From Baffinella frigidus (lineage: Eukaryota > Cryptophyceae > Cryptomonadales > Baffinellaceae): a DNA stretch of 22,109 nt. The stretch is taken from NCBI GenBank assembly GCA_026770585.1, contig MU646669.1:174183-196291 (forward strand). Direction: 5' to 3'. Each line of letters starts with the position of its first letter. The first letter of the stretch is position 1. The translations under genes and the position numbers were made by a program. A model generated the notes under the pieces. The model was not told the DNA's origin and searched no databases. It worked only from the letters and a program-made list of their open reading frames with translations. Positions 1 to 8,550 of the stretch are shown piece by piece.

Positions 1-290
1 CACACTCACTACCCTCTCTCTCTCTCAGGTGGTGCGAGAAGCAGTGCGAGTGCGCGAGGCAAAAGACAACGTGTCCGCCCTCCTCGTCCGATTCACCCCC
101 TCCTCCTCCTCCTCCTCCGCATAGAGCAATGGCTCCAACGTCATCCCGAGGCGGGCTCGTCCTGGCCTAGCTGGCCTAAGTCCTCCTCGTCTGCTTCACC
201 CTCTCCTCCTCCTCCTCCGTGTAGCGTCCTCAAAGAGAGAGGAGGGGGAATAAAGGTCTCTTCTTAGCGTCCTTCTCTGAGAGCGTGCTG
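1..290. repeat. CT-rich low complexity and direct repeat
   Basis: CTCTCT and CTCCTC runs. The segment 221-293 (AAAGAGAGAGGAGGGGGAAT core) recurs as 474-548. No gene is supported. Confidence 0.7.
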
Positions 291-295
291 CGCAC

Positions 296-412
296 GAGGT
301 ACCTCGCTCATAAGAAACCGCACTCCCCCTAGGACCCTACAGTAGGGCTATGCCTAGGGCCCCATGGTGATCCTAGGGGGGTGGGCGTTTCTTATGAGCG
401 AGGTACCCCTCT
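296..412. mobile_element. Fold-back element, family A copy 1
   Basis: Inverted arms GGTACCTCGCTCATAAGAAA / TTTCTTATGAGCGAGGTACC around a core with CCTAGGACCCTACAGTAGGG. Non-autonomous (MITE-like); no coding capacity. Confidence 0.85.
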
Positions 413-565
413 ACTCGACAGACGGGCCTGGAGCTGCTTTATTGCAAGGCTTCCCCCCCCTCCTCCTCCTCCGCCTAGCGTCGCCAAAGAGAGAGGAGGG
501 GGAATAAAGGTCTCCACTTAGCGTCCTTCTCTGAGAGCGTACTGCACGCAAACTGCCTTCATTCG

Positions 566-693
566 TACAGGGGTACTTCGCTCATCAGAAACCCGCCTCC
601 CCCTAGGACCCTACATGTACAGTAGGTCTATGTCTAGGGCCCTATGGTGGCCCTGGGGGGGGGGCGGTTTCTTATGAGCGAGGTACCCCTGTA
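566..693. mobile_element. Fold-back element, family A copy 2 (full)
   Basis: Begins TACAGGGGTAC and ends GTACCCCTGTA, so TA flanks CAGGGG...CCCCTG on both sides. This is compatible with a TA target duplication. Confidence 0.88.
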
Positions 694-756
694 GGAGGCG
701 CACACCGTCCTCTCCCTAGCTTCCTTCTCTGAGCACCGCCAGGAATGAGAGGCGAT

Positions 757-856
757 GTGCGTGCGCCCCCCCCCTAGGACCACCATAGGGCCCTGGGCAT
801 AGCCCTACTGTAGGGTCCTAGGAGGGCGCGGTTTTTTACGAGCGAGGCACCCATGT
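757..856. mobile_element. Family A copy 3, inverted core, left arm lost
   Basis: The core is in the opposite orientation (ACCATAGGGCCC...CTACTGTAGGGTCC). Only the right arm remains. Confidence 0.75.
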
Positions 857-930
857 TCTCCAGGTGTGTTATTATTATTTAGTGTAATGCACCTGGCGCT
901 GCATCCTTTCATCGCGCCGGCATCATGCAG

Positions 931-1050
931 TACAGGGGTACCTCGCTCATAAGAAAGCGCCCCCCCCATAGGACCACCATAGGGCCCTAGGCACAGGCCT
1001 ACTGTAGGGTTCCAGGAGGGCGCGGTGTTTTACGAGCGAGGTACCCCTGT
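931..1050. mobile_element. Family A copy 4, inverted core
   Basis: Both arms are present (TACAGGGGTACCTCGCTCAT ... GAGCGAGGTACCCCTGT). The core is in the same orientation as copy 3. Confidence 0.87.
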
Positions 1051-1139
1051 TCTTGCATCTGGTGATGGTAAGGGTTGGGCAACACGGCGAATCCTGCGCG
1101 TGACCTCGGTGATGCTGCCGGGGGGGGGGCTGTTTCTTA

Positions 1140-1239
1140 TCCCTTAAGTGACCAGTAGGCTCATACGCCCTACCGTAGGGTCCTAGGACCTGCCTAGGGC
1201 TTCCACGGGCGATTATTCGCCCGTTGGTCACTTAAGGGA
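1140..1239. mobile_element. Family B element 1, 100 bp, TA duplication
   Basis: Ends TCCCTTAAGTGACCA and TGGTCACTTAAGGGA, flanked by TA on each side (1138-1139, 1240-1241), as in Tc1/mariner-type MITEs. It is inserted into what looks like the right arm of a family A element (CTGTTTCTTA ... AACCCCTGTAG). Confidence 0.88.
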
Positions 1240-1314
1240 TAACCAAGAACCCCTGTAGAGGGCGTCCTGCCCTGACGGTGCAGAACTGATCACGCCTCAT
1301 GATCTCATCCGGAC

Positions 1315-1445
1315 GAGTATTTGAGTCAAATACGATTTCTAGGACCTATCAACGAAAACTACTACACAATTGGTTCATAAAAGTAATAGTAAAACCTGGT
1401 GTGTGGTAAAATTCGTTACCAAGATCGTATTTGACTCAAACACTC
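1315..1445. mobile_element. Family C fold-back element, 131 bp
   Basis: 22-bp ends GAGTATTTGAGTCAAATACG-AT and their near-perfect reverse complement (one mismatch). AT-rich interior. Confidence 0.8.
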
Positions 1446-1637
1446 GCCGCGATTAGATCCGCGGGGGTGGACGAGGCACACCACACCGTACGTGTAGAGT
1501 GCGCGTTAGGGAGGCACCGGAACTTGTGACCCCCCAGGTTCCCCATGACCCCCCAGGTTCCCCCAAGCACGGGGGGGAGCAGGGGGTCGGAGGAGCAGGG
1601 GTGGGGGCGTCCCTGTACGGGCTGGCGCGCTTCCCCA

Positions 1638-1720
1638 AGGACCCTACAGTAGGCCTATGTCTAGGATCCTATGGTGGCCCTAGGGGGGGGGGGGGTTCTT
1701 ATGAGCGAGGCACCCCTGTA
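1638..1720. mobile_element. Family A copy 5, left arm lost
   Basis: Core plus right arm TTCTTATGAGCGAGGCACCC. The left end abuts GC-rich sequence. Confidence 0.75.
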
Positions 1721-1985
1721 CTTCGCTCACTAGGAGGCGTCCTCTTTGATAGCCTCTGCAGCGGCGCGTCACTCTCTGCCGGCCAGCTGGGGCTGTAGTG
1801 TTATCCACAGCCCCAGCTGATAATACTACCTATGTATACTCGGCCGCCATGTATGCACCACCACAGAGGCGGCGGCTGAGCAGGAACAACGCGAGAGAGC
1901 ATGCACACTCTCTGCGTGTTTGCAATACACCCCTGTACATCTCTGCGAGAGGGTGTCTGCGGAACCACACGCTAGAAAGGGGTCG

Positions 1986-2115
1986 TACAGGGGTACCTCC
2001 CTCACAAGAAACCGCCACCCCCTAGGGCCCTACAGTACGCCTATGCCTAGGGCCCTAGGTGGGGCCCTAGGTGATCCTGGGGAGGTGGGCAGTTTCTTAT
2101 GAGCGAGGTAGCCCT
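1986..2115. mobile_element. Family A copy 6
   Basis: Both arms are present. Its right tip ends where family B element 2 begins. Confidence 0.83.
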
Positions 2116-2116
2116 A

Positions 2117-2216
2117 TCCCTTAAGTGACCAGTAGGCGCATACGCCCTACCGTAGGGCCCTAGGACCTGCCTAGGGCTTCCACGGGCGATTATTCGCCCG
2201 TTGGTCACTTAAGGGA
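2117..2216. mobile_element. Family B element 2, 100 bp, TA duplication
   Basis: Same length and ends as element 1 with only a few differences. TA on both sides (2115-2116, 2217-2218). It abuts the right tip of family A copy 6. Confidence 0.88.
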
Positions 2217-2284
2217 TATCCCTCAAGTCCTGCAGAACCAGTTCCAGAACCTCGCGTAAAGATGTACATCCCTATGGAGCTCCA

Positions 2285-2516
2285 TAAAAAAACGACTCCC
2301 CCTAGGCACCCACAGTAGGACTATGCCTAGGGCCCTATGGTGGGGGGTGCAGTTTCTTATGAGGTCATTAGTACCTGCTAGAGACCAACCGGAGTTTTCC
2401 GCGGTCGTGCTGCAGGGGTACCTCGTTCATGAAATATATGTCCCCCCTAGAACACTACAGAAGGCCGATATGGTGGTGATAGAGGGGTTCTTTCTTATAA
2501 TGGAGAGCCCCATGTA
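2285..2516. mobile_element. Two degraded family A copies
   Basis: 2285-2365 has the core and a right arm up to TTTCTTATGA. 2413-2516 has CAGGGGTACCTCGTTCATGA and a weak core (GAACACTACAGAAGGCC). Confidence 0.7.
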
Positions 2517-2637
2517 AAGGGTTGACTAAAGAGTTTGAAATTTTAAAAGTTTTCGACCCCCCAAAAAGTGTCAACTCATCAGAGACCCGCTTTACCAAAA
2601 CGAAAAGCTTTCCACACCGTGGACGGCCTTGTATATA

Positions 2638-2720
2638 TCCCTTAAGTAGCGAGTAGGCGCATACATCCTACCGTAGGACCCTAGGGCCTCCTTAGGACCT
2701 CTTGGCAGTCCGTTATTTCC
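2638..2720. mobile_element. Family B element 3, truncated
   Basis: Left end TCCCTTAAGTAGCGAGTAGG and core CCTACCGTAGGACCCTAGGG, preceded by TATATA. No right end. Next to it, 2720-2860 has nothing I recognise. Confidence 0.72.
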
Positions 2721-3004
2721 GTCATTTCCTATTTATGAAACAGGATTGTCGGTGTCAGCCCGTGCCATCCCCAAGCAAGGACTGGGGTGAAATTTGACTG
2801 AATGGCCACTTTTAAAAGGGATCTGATGATCCTTTAGGTCCTCTAAGTTCTTCGAGCTCCCAACATATGCGGACACCGGAACTGGTTCTGCAGAAAGGCC
2901 ATGCTTCCTTTCGGATCACATTCAGGCCCCCCGGTGCAAAGGATCGCGGCAGAAACTGGCCAAAGGGTATCCTCATCGGGCATGTGACAGCGTATCGATA
3001 TCGA

Positions 3005-3060
3005 TTTCTGGTCATTCCGCACACCAGGATAATTTCTGGTCAGTCCGCACACCAGGATAG
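3005..3060. repeat. 28-bp tandem repeat, two copies
   Basis: TTTCTGGTCATTCCGCACAC and TTTCTGGTCAGTCCGCACAC start 28 bp apart. Confidence 0.85.
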
Positions 3061-3107
3061 TCGGCTGAAGGCTCATGATATCTGATACTACCCGGATTTC
3101 ATCCGGA

Positions 3108-3662
3108 CGAGTACCGGTATTTCTCAGGAACATTGTAAAATTCGGGTTGGCTTGGATTTTGGGTCAGGGTCGGGAATCCCAAATTCCAGGAATGTTTTGT
3201 GAGATGACTGGCTTAAATCAAGTTTTATGCTATCTTATGCAAGAGATTGATGACAAGATATCTTGTCTTCGCATCCCCCACCCATAAGATGACACAAAAC
3301 GGCCCATTTTTGTCACATTTCTGCCCGACCCGACCCTCTGAAAATCCAAGTTAACCCGAATTTTACAATACGATTTCAGGGATCTCCGATTTTATTTTGG
3401 TAGAGCCATTCCGGTAGGACTTGTCGCGTTTTCGACTTCGAGATTTCAAGATTTCAGACTTCAAAAAGGTTTTAAAGGGCGTACAACGTTTTAAAACACA
3501 CCGTTTCAAATTTCATGGTACAAATGAAGTCTCGAAGTCTCAAAATCTCGAAATCGAAAATAGCTCTATATATCAAAGATATGAAGGCTTGATAGGCGAC
3601 TGTCTAATTCTACCCTTCAAGATAAAATCGTGTTCCTGAGAAATACCTAGAATACGTACTCG
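3108..3662. mobile_element. Compound fold-back element, 555 bp
   Basis: Outer ends CGAGTACCGGTATTTCTCAG and, as reverse complement, CGAGTACGTATTCTAGGTAT-TTCTCAG. Inside lie a second fold-back (3133-3369, ATTGTAAAATTCGGGTT arms) and a third (3432-3557, TCGACTTCGAGATTTC-like arms). No transposase frame is seen. Confidence 0.68.
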
Positions 3663-3730
3663 GCGGGATTAGAGGAGAGGACTCAAACGGACGGGGACCC
3701 CGACGAATCGCCGTTTTTCGAGAGAGACGT

Positions 3731-4110
3731 TCACGCCGCTGCCCCGACGCCCTCGAGCCCCGCATCCGCCTTCAGGTAGATCGGCATCTCCTCGTGCACG
3801 TGGAGAGACTTGACCCGCCTGGGAGACCATCTGCGGTAGGCTGGGATCGTGAGAGTAGAGGACCGTGTTTGCAGTAAAGATAATTTCAGCTGCCCCGAGA
3901 AGCTTTCACCATCGCTGATGTACATGCGTCTGCCCGGTGTAGCAGGTCGGCCGACACCTCCTCGCTGAAGATACCAGCCGCCCAGCCGCCTACAAGTCTC
4001 GTGATGGGGGCAAACACGTCGATCGCGGGAGTGCAGGACATGACGTCGGAAGAAGATCGCGTGGCAGCCGCCTTAGAGCTGATCACGACCACGGACCAGC
4101 TGCCGGGCAC
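3731..4110. other. GC-rich island with ambiguous coding signal
   Basis: On the minus strand an open stretch reads VKSLHVHEEMPIYLKADAG and ends at TGA (3731), and another holds ITRLVGGWAAGIFSEEVSAD (about 3943-4015). On the plus strand 4030-4130 reads MTSEEDRVAAALELITTTDQ. A GATCGTGGGAGT-like motif recurs at 3847, 4021 and 4116. The phases did not fit the USP chain. It may be remnants of another gene. Confidence 0.3.
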
Positions 4111-4431
4111 CTTCGATCGTGGGAGTGGAGAACGAGGGCGGTAGGGCGCTTAAGGTCCTTGAATGCCGAGGTGGCGAGGACAAGCAGCGGTAGCGAGGGC
4201 AGGGGGCGTCGCCTCTGTGTGGCGGACTCGTGTAGAGTGTAGGAATGGTGTGTTTATGAATTGACGATGCCGGCACTGCCTTCTCTCACAACGGTTTTTC
4301 GCTGCCTCAGGGTTGATGTAGGAGAACAAACGCCCGCCCGTCCTCGCAAAAGGAGCATGTGGGGAAACCAACGCTGAACTGTCCTCGCAAAACGAAACGG
4401 AGAGATGTATTGGATAACCCCGTGCCACCTC

Positions 4432-4591
4432 TACAGGGGCACCTCGCGCATAAGAAACAGCGCCCCCCTAGGACCCTACAGTAGGCCCATGCCTAGCTAG
4501 GGCCCTATGGTGGCCCTAGCTAGGGGGGAAGCGGCTTCTGATGAGCGAGGTACAGGGGTATCTCGCTCATAAGAAGCGAGGTACCCCTGTA
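4432..4591. mobile_element. Family A copy 9 with a solo-arm palindrome
   Basis: A complete element, then TACAGGGGTATCTCGCTCAT joined directly to AAGCGAGGTACCCCTGTA: two end arms with the core missing (4551-4591). Confidence 0.83.
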
Positions 4592-4646
4592 CGTCCACCT
4601 CTACGGTGATGCAGGGCGGACCCGGACGCAGGACTGCGCCCGAGCC

Positions 4647-4752
4647 TACAGGGGTACCTCGCTCATAAGAAACCGCCGCCCCCTAGGACCCTACCGTAGG
4701 CCTACGGTGGTCCTATGGGGCGGGCAGTTTCTTATGAGCGAGGTACCCCTGT
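4647..4752. mobile_element. Family A copy 10
   Basis: Full arms, short core (CCTACCGTAGGCCTACGGTGG). Confidence 0.85.
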
Positions 4753-4830
4753 GAAGAGGCGGGGGAAAAGGATCACCACCCAAGTCGGGACGGAGCTACC
4801 TACTAGCCGCACCGTTCAACCTGGCCGTGC

Positions 4831-4895
4831 TACAGGGGTACCTCACTCACAGGAGCCGCCCTCCCCTGAGGGCCCTGCACTAGGCCTAGTTCCCA
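4831..4895. mobile_element. Family A copy 11, right half lost
   Basis: Left arm TACAGGGGTACCTCACTCAC and part of the core. Confidence 0.7.
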
Positions 4896-5006
4896 CGAGG
4901 TCCATGAACGGTGCTTTCCCCCACCCGGGGTCCGACACACAGGCCCGCAAAGGCCAGCGATAGACATACATCCCGCCCCCGCCGGGACAGTGCCCCCGTC
5001 AATTCC

Positions 5007-5105
5007 CAAGGCGGGCCTATCCGTCCCGAGGCGGGCCCATCTATCCCGAGGCGGGCCTATCCGTCCCGAGGCGGATCTATCCGTCCCGAGGTGGGCCTAT
5101 CTCTC
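5007..5105. repeat. 20-bp tandem repeat, about five copies
   Basis: Unit TCCCGAGGCGGGCCTATCCG. It produces open frames in several registers that should not be read as genes. Confidence 0.88.
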
Positions 5106-5149
5106 TCTCCCCCCCCCACCCCCACCCGCTGCTAAAGCAACTCCCACTG

Positions 5150-5167
5150 TAGGAAACCTTTCCTACG
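5150..5167. repeat. 18-bp perfect palindrome
   Basis: GTAGGAAACCTTTCCTAC lies 49 bases downstream of the USP stop codon on the sense strand, next to CCCTAAA repeats at 5174-5200. Confidence 0.8.
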
Positions 5168-5215
5168 GCTTTCCTAAACCCTAAACCCTAATTCCTAAAC
5201 TCTGAACCCTAAGCC

Positions 5216-5275
5216 TTAAGCCTCGTCCATCGCGTTCACGTCTCGCCGGTCGGGGGCAGGCCCGTTGCTCATAAC
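5216..5275 (-). CDS. USP25/28-like protease, terminal exon 17 with stop
   Basis: Exon of 19 codons plus TAA, entered in phase 0 at acceptor CCTAACAG. The peptide is VMSNGPAPDRRDVNAMDEA. No GT follows before the stop, so it reads as the terminal exon. The long telomere-like array at 5281-5940 is the 3' end of the preceding intron. An alternative small exon (GRAGAREQ, 5633-5657) does not keep the phase. With this end, the window encodes about 425 residues from the strand before the His box to the C terminus, close to the length I recall for the same part of human USP25/28. Confidence 0.6.
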   Translation of the reverse strand, partial: VMSNGPAPDRRDVNAMDEA

Positions 5276-5280
5276 CTGTT

Positions 5281-5940
5281 AGGGTTTAGGGTTTAGGCTT
5301 TGAGATTTGATGTTTGGGGTAAGGGTTGGGGTGATTAGGGGTGTGGGGTTTGGAGTTTGGGGTTTGGGGTTTGGGGTTTGGGGTGTGGGGTGTGGGGTGT
5401 GGGGTTTGGGTTTGGGGTTTGGGGCTTGGGGTTTGGGGTTTGGGGTTTGGGGTTTGGGGTTTGGGGTTTGGGGATTGGAGTTTGGAGTTTGGAGTTTGGA
5501 GTTTGGAGTTTGATGTTTGGTTTTTGGTGTTTGGTGTTTGGGGTTTGTGGTGTGGGATTTAGGGTTCAGGGTTTTGGGTTCAGGGCTCAGGGTTTAGGGT
5601 TTAGGGGTTTGCCTGCCCGTCGGGGTTGTCACCCTGCTCCCGCGCGCCCGCGCGCCCCTGGGTTAGGGTTTAGGGTTTAGGGTTTAGGGATGAGGGCATA
5701 GGGTTTCGGGATTTGGGTTTCGGTGTGAGGGATTAGGGAGTAGGGCTTAGGGCTTAGGGCGTATGGCTTAGGGCTTAAGATTTGTGGTTTAGGGTTTAGG
5801 GATTAGGGTTTAGGTATGGCGGTTTAGGGTTTCGGGAGTAGGGATTCGTGATTAGGGATTAGGGTTCAAGGTTTAGGGTTCAGGGTTTAGGGTTTAGGGT
5901 TTAGGGTTTAGGGTTTAGGGTTTAGGGTTTAGGGTTTAGT
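5281..5940. repeat. Telomere-like heptamer arrays (long)
   Basis: TTTAGGG and TTTGGGG units, with TTTGGGG dominant at 5341-5470 and perfect TTTAGGG at 5888-5938. Interrupted at 5611-5660 by GC-rich sequence (possible GRAGAREQ mini-exon). On the gene's sense strand it is CCCTAAA/CCCCAAA and ends 3 bases before the exon 17 acceptor. Confidence 0.92.
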
Positions 5941-6085
5941 TCAAAACTCTCAACAGGTTGGGGGCTCCGAACGTGTCTGCTCCAGGTCAACCGGGAAACG
6001 CCTTGCTTACAGAGAGATTGATAATTTATTGCCAAACAACCAGCGTCAGCGCCGCACATGCTACGCATTGTGCCACTTACTGTAC

Positions 6086-6138
6086 CCCGTGTCGGCCGCT
6101 CATACGAGCATTTTCCGGATGGATTCTAACTCCACCTC
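6086..6138 (-). pseudogene. Distant broken copy of exon 11
   Basis: Matches exon 11 and about 70 bases of its flank but is 53 nt long (one base lost) and reads EVELESIRKMLV-stop. It lies in the last intron, about 5.7 kb from exon 11. Confidence 0.72.
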
Positions 6139-6261
6139 CTACGAGCCTTGCTTACAGATAATCAGCATTGGGCAATGGAACTACACACAAAGGCCCGGAC
6201 CGTACGGAACCACGCGCCCCCCCCCCAAAAAAAATCAACCTCGAGAGAAACGCGGATTATA

Positions 6262-6415
6262 CCCCCGAAACTTGAGAGGGAAAATCGAACCACCCCCCTG
6301 GAACTTGGCATGCAAAACGAACTACCCCCCCGGAACTCAGAGAGGGAAAAGCGAAGTACACCCCCGAAACTTGGGAGGAAAAGGGCACCCCCGAAACTGG
6401 GAGGGAAAAGCGCGG
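6262..6415. repeat. About 32-bp tandem repeat
   Basis: Diverged units of the form CCCCCGAAACTTGRGAGGGA-AAA, about five copies, with a run of C then A at 6220-6236. Confidence 0.75.
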
Positions 6416-6427
6416 CCCGTTCTGTAC

Positions 6428-6487
6428 CTGGAGGCGGGAGAGGACGTCTGTGGCCTCCTCCCATGAGACGCGTTTCGCTTCCGGACT
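6428..6487 (-). CDS. USP25/28-like protease, exon 16
   Basis: Exon of 20 codons, phase 0 to 0, with acceptor CCGCCAG and donor CAG|GTACAG. The peptide SPEAKRVSWEEATDVLSRLQ is a charged helix. A telomere-like array (6497-6590) lies just upstream on the sense strand. No close copy was seen. Confidence 0.75.
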
Positions 6488-6496
6488 CTGGCGGTT

Positions 6497-6590
6497 GGGG
6501 TTTAGGGGTTGGGGTTTGGGGTTGGGGGTTTGGGATTTTTGGGGGTTGAGGTTTGGGGTTTGGGGTTCAGGGTTTAGGATTTCGGGCTGA
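6497..6590. repeat. Telomere-like array before exon 16
   Basis: TTTGGGG/TTTAGGG variants on the plus strand, ending about 8 bases from the exon 16 acceptor. Confidence 0.85.
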
Positions 6591-6792
6591 TTTTCACCAA
6601 CATGTTCATAAATTTTACACCATTAGTGTCCACATCGATTGCACATCCCCTTCCTGGTTCAAAACACCCATTCCCGATTCCTAAATATCATCCATGCGTG
6701 AATTGATCGGAAACCATTGAACCTGGATAGTTGGGCTGCATGTGGTTATGCACTCTACACATCTATTGCACTGGTACCAAACATATCACCGA

Positions 6793-7050
6793 GTTAAGAG
6801 CGGACGACATAATTCCAGCGTCAACCGAATTACGGCATTCCATATATCACCCTACCGTAGTGCATACGGTAGCACCATACGGAATGCCGGAATAAGGTTG
6901 ACGTCTTAAGGAATGCCGGAATAAGGTTGACGTCTTACGGAATAAGGTTGACGTCTTAAATCTTAAGAGAGGGGAAAGTATTGAACCTGGATCGATCCAA
7001 GGTTGACGTCTTAAATCTTAAGAGATGGGAAACTGTTGAACCTGGATCGA
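6793..7050. repeat. Fold-back with tandemly repeated right arm
   Basis: Left arm TTAAGAGC...GTCAACC...CGGCATTCC pairs with GGAATGCCGGAATAAGGTTG, which is then repeated at 6910 and in part at 6938. A 55-bp unit (GGTTGACGTCTTAAATCTTA...) repeats at 6946 and 7001 and runs into exon 15. The upstream span 6591-6792 has nothing recognisable. Confidence 0.72.
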
Positions 7051-7109
7051 CGGGAAGCCCGCGGCTGCCTCGCGAGTCATGCCCTCCAGCGCCTCGCACG
7101 CCACTCCCG
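7042..7109 (-). CDS. USP25/28-like protease, exon 15
   Basis: Exon of 68 nt, phase 1-in to 0, with acceptor ATCGCAG and donor CAG|GTTCAA. The peptide is GVACEALEGMTREAAAGFPS then IQ, and the first two bases complete an Ala codon with exon 14. Degenerate copies of its 5' end lie upstream near 7339-7372 and 7510-7542, each followed by a strong-looking GTGAGT. Confidence 0.7.
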
Positions 7110-7117
7110 CTGCGATG

Positions 7118-7490
7118 GTGTAGGGTTTAGGGTTTGGGGTTTGGGGTTTGGGGTTTGGGGTTTGGGGTTTGGGGTTTGGAGTTTAGGGTGCAGGGTGTAG
7201 GGTGTAGGGTTTTAAGGTTAATGGTTTCTGGTTTAGGGTTTAGGGTTTAGGGTTTAGGGTTTAGGGTTTAGGGTTTAGGGTGCAGGGTTTAGGGTTAATG
7301 GTTTGGGGTTTAGCGTTTAGGGTTCAGGATTCCAAACGACGTGTGTGACTCACGAGCGATCGCACGCCACCCCCACTGTGATTATTGAAGGTTTGGGGTT
7401 TAGGGTTTAGGGTTTAGGGCTTAGGGTTTAGGGTTTAGGGTTTAGGGTGTAGGATGTAGGGTTTGGGGTTTGGGGTTTTAAGGGTTCATG
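7118..7490. repeat. Telomere-like arrays before exon 15
   Basis: 7118-7325 and 7389-7485, mostly TTTAGGG and TTTGGGG. The gap holds a degenerate exon 15 5'-end copy. Confidence 0.88.
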
Positions 7491-7549
7491 ATTCCAAATG
7501 GTGTGTTACTCACGCGCAAGCCATACCCGCCGCGGTGGTTCTGGTTTCA

Positions 7550-7720
7550 GGGTTCGGAGTTTGGGGTTTGGGGTTTGGAGTTTGGGGTGTGGGGTTTGGG
7601 GTTTGGGGTTTGGGGTTTGGGGTGTGGGGTGTGGGGTGTGGGGTTTGGGGTTTGGGGTTTGGGGTTTGGGGTTTGGGGTTTGGGGTTTGGGGTTTGGGGT
7701 TTGGGGTTTGGGGGTTCAGG
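7550..7720. repeat. TTTGGGG array
   Basis: Nearly pure GTTTGGG heptamers with a few GTGTGGG. All three plus frames are open and give GFGVWGL-type peptides, so none is evidence of a gene. Confidence 0.92.
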
Positions 7721-7894
7721 ATCCCACATGGCAGGAGCGACTCACGCGCACTTCAAAACTTGTGTCTGAACGTGGCACACCTTTTCAGGATTCCCAGAGG
7801 GATGCCAACCCGCTCAGATCACTACGGGGAACGTTCTCAAGTTAATCATTGGATAATTTCATGAGGAAACATGCGAAGATTCAGCAATTGTTGG

Positions 7895-8001
7895 TCACGT
7901 AACGCCCGGATATCCGGGCTCGATGTGGAGCGTAGCCTTTTGAGCGGAGGCATGCGCCGTCCTCTCCTCAAACAGCCCTTTCACCTCCATGAGACTCACA
8001 C
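7895..8001 (-). CDS. Possible alternative terminal exon in intron 14
   Basis: After acceptor TTTTCACTAG an open stretch fits the phase left by exon 14. It encodes VSLMEVKGLFEERTAHASAQ and then KATLHIEPGYPGVT before a TGA. It looks coding, but its last part overlaps a dispersed GGATATCC repeat that also occurs at the right edge. No donor in the right phase was found, so it could only be a terminal exon or a relic. Confidence 0.3.
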
Positions 8002-8223
8002 CTAGTGAAAATCCGCTCTGGGTCTGGCGGTTGTGTACCATGCGTGCGCCGGTTTCGATCAATTTCGTGTGAGGTGGGCCATACTGCTTGCTACCGTTTC
8101 ACCGAGTGGTGCATTTCGGAGTGCGGGTGGGTGGAGGAGACAACTGCAAGGTGAAGGGGGGGGGCTTGGGAGGCCTTTCAATGTGGTTTTTCGGAGGGTG
8201 GGTGGCTGAAGGAGACACGTTAA

Positions 8224-8384
8224 TAGGGCAACGGCCTGAAAATAGGGTAGTTAGGCCTACGGCATTGCCTAGGACCTCCTACCGTAGGCCGAGAAATTTT
8301 GGTCCTAGGATCCCTCGGCCTACGGTAGGAGGTCCTAGGCAATGCCGTATGCCTAACTACCCCATTTTCAGGCCGTTAGCCTAT
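8224..8384. mobile_element. Family E fold-back, about 161 bp, long arms
   Basis: Arms of about 65 bp, nearly identical, including CCTAGGACCTCCTACCGTAG. TA at both ends. Only about 25 bp lie between the arms. Confidence 0.87.
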
Positions 8385-8413
8385 AAACGTGCAAGAATAT
8401 AACGCGGAATCAC

Positions 8414-8459
8414 ATTCAATTCAAACCACCTTTTTTAAAAAAGGTGATTTAAATTGAAT
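8414..8459. repeat. AT-rich palindrome
   Basis: ATTCAATTCAAACCACCTTT / AAAGGTGATTTAAATTGAAT around TTTAAA. Confidence 0.82.
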
Positions 8460-8517
8460 CGGTTTGCGTATGAGATGGGTGGGGAGGGAGGGGGGGGGGG
8501 GGCTTCGGGGATCGCAC

Positions 8518-8548
8518 CGGTGCGACAGTGCTGAACCGCCTTTTCAGC
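8518..8548 (-). CDS. USP25/28-like protease, exon 14 (micro-exon)
   Basis: Exon of 31 nt, phase 0 to 1, with acceptor GAACCAG and donor CCG|GTGCGA. It encodes AEKAVQHCRT plus the first base of an Ala codon completed by exon 15. It is short, so the call rests on the exact phase fit on both sides and on the telomere-like C-rich array (8551-8870) that ends at the acceptor. Confidence 0.6.
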
Positions 8549-8550
8549 CT

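Noticed and set aside
4150-4428. 92-codon minus-strand frame
   Set aside because: Contains an internal repeat (CCTCGCAAAA twice), no family resemblance and no splice phase fit.
5174-5330. Ancient telomere fusion point
   Set aside because: Here the C-rich strand comes before the G-rich strand, the opposite of a head-to-head telomere fusion.
5307-5680. Long plus-strand frames with GFGVWGL repeats as a secreted or structural protein
   Set aside because: They are translations of TTTGGGG arrays, open in all three frames, and have no start context or unique sequence.
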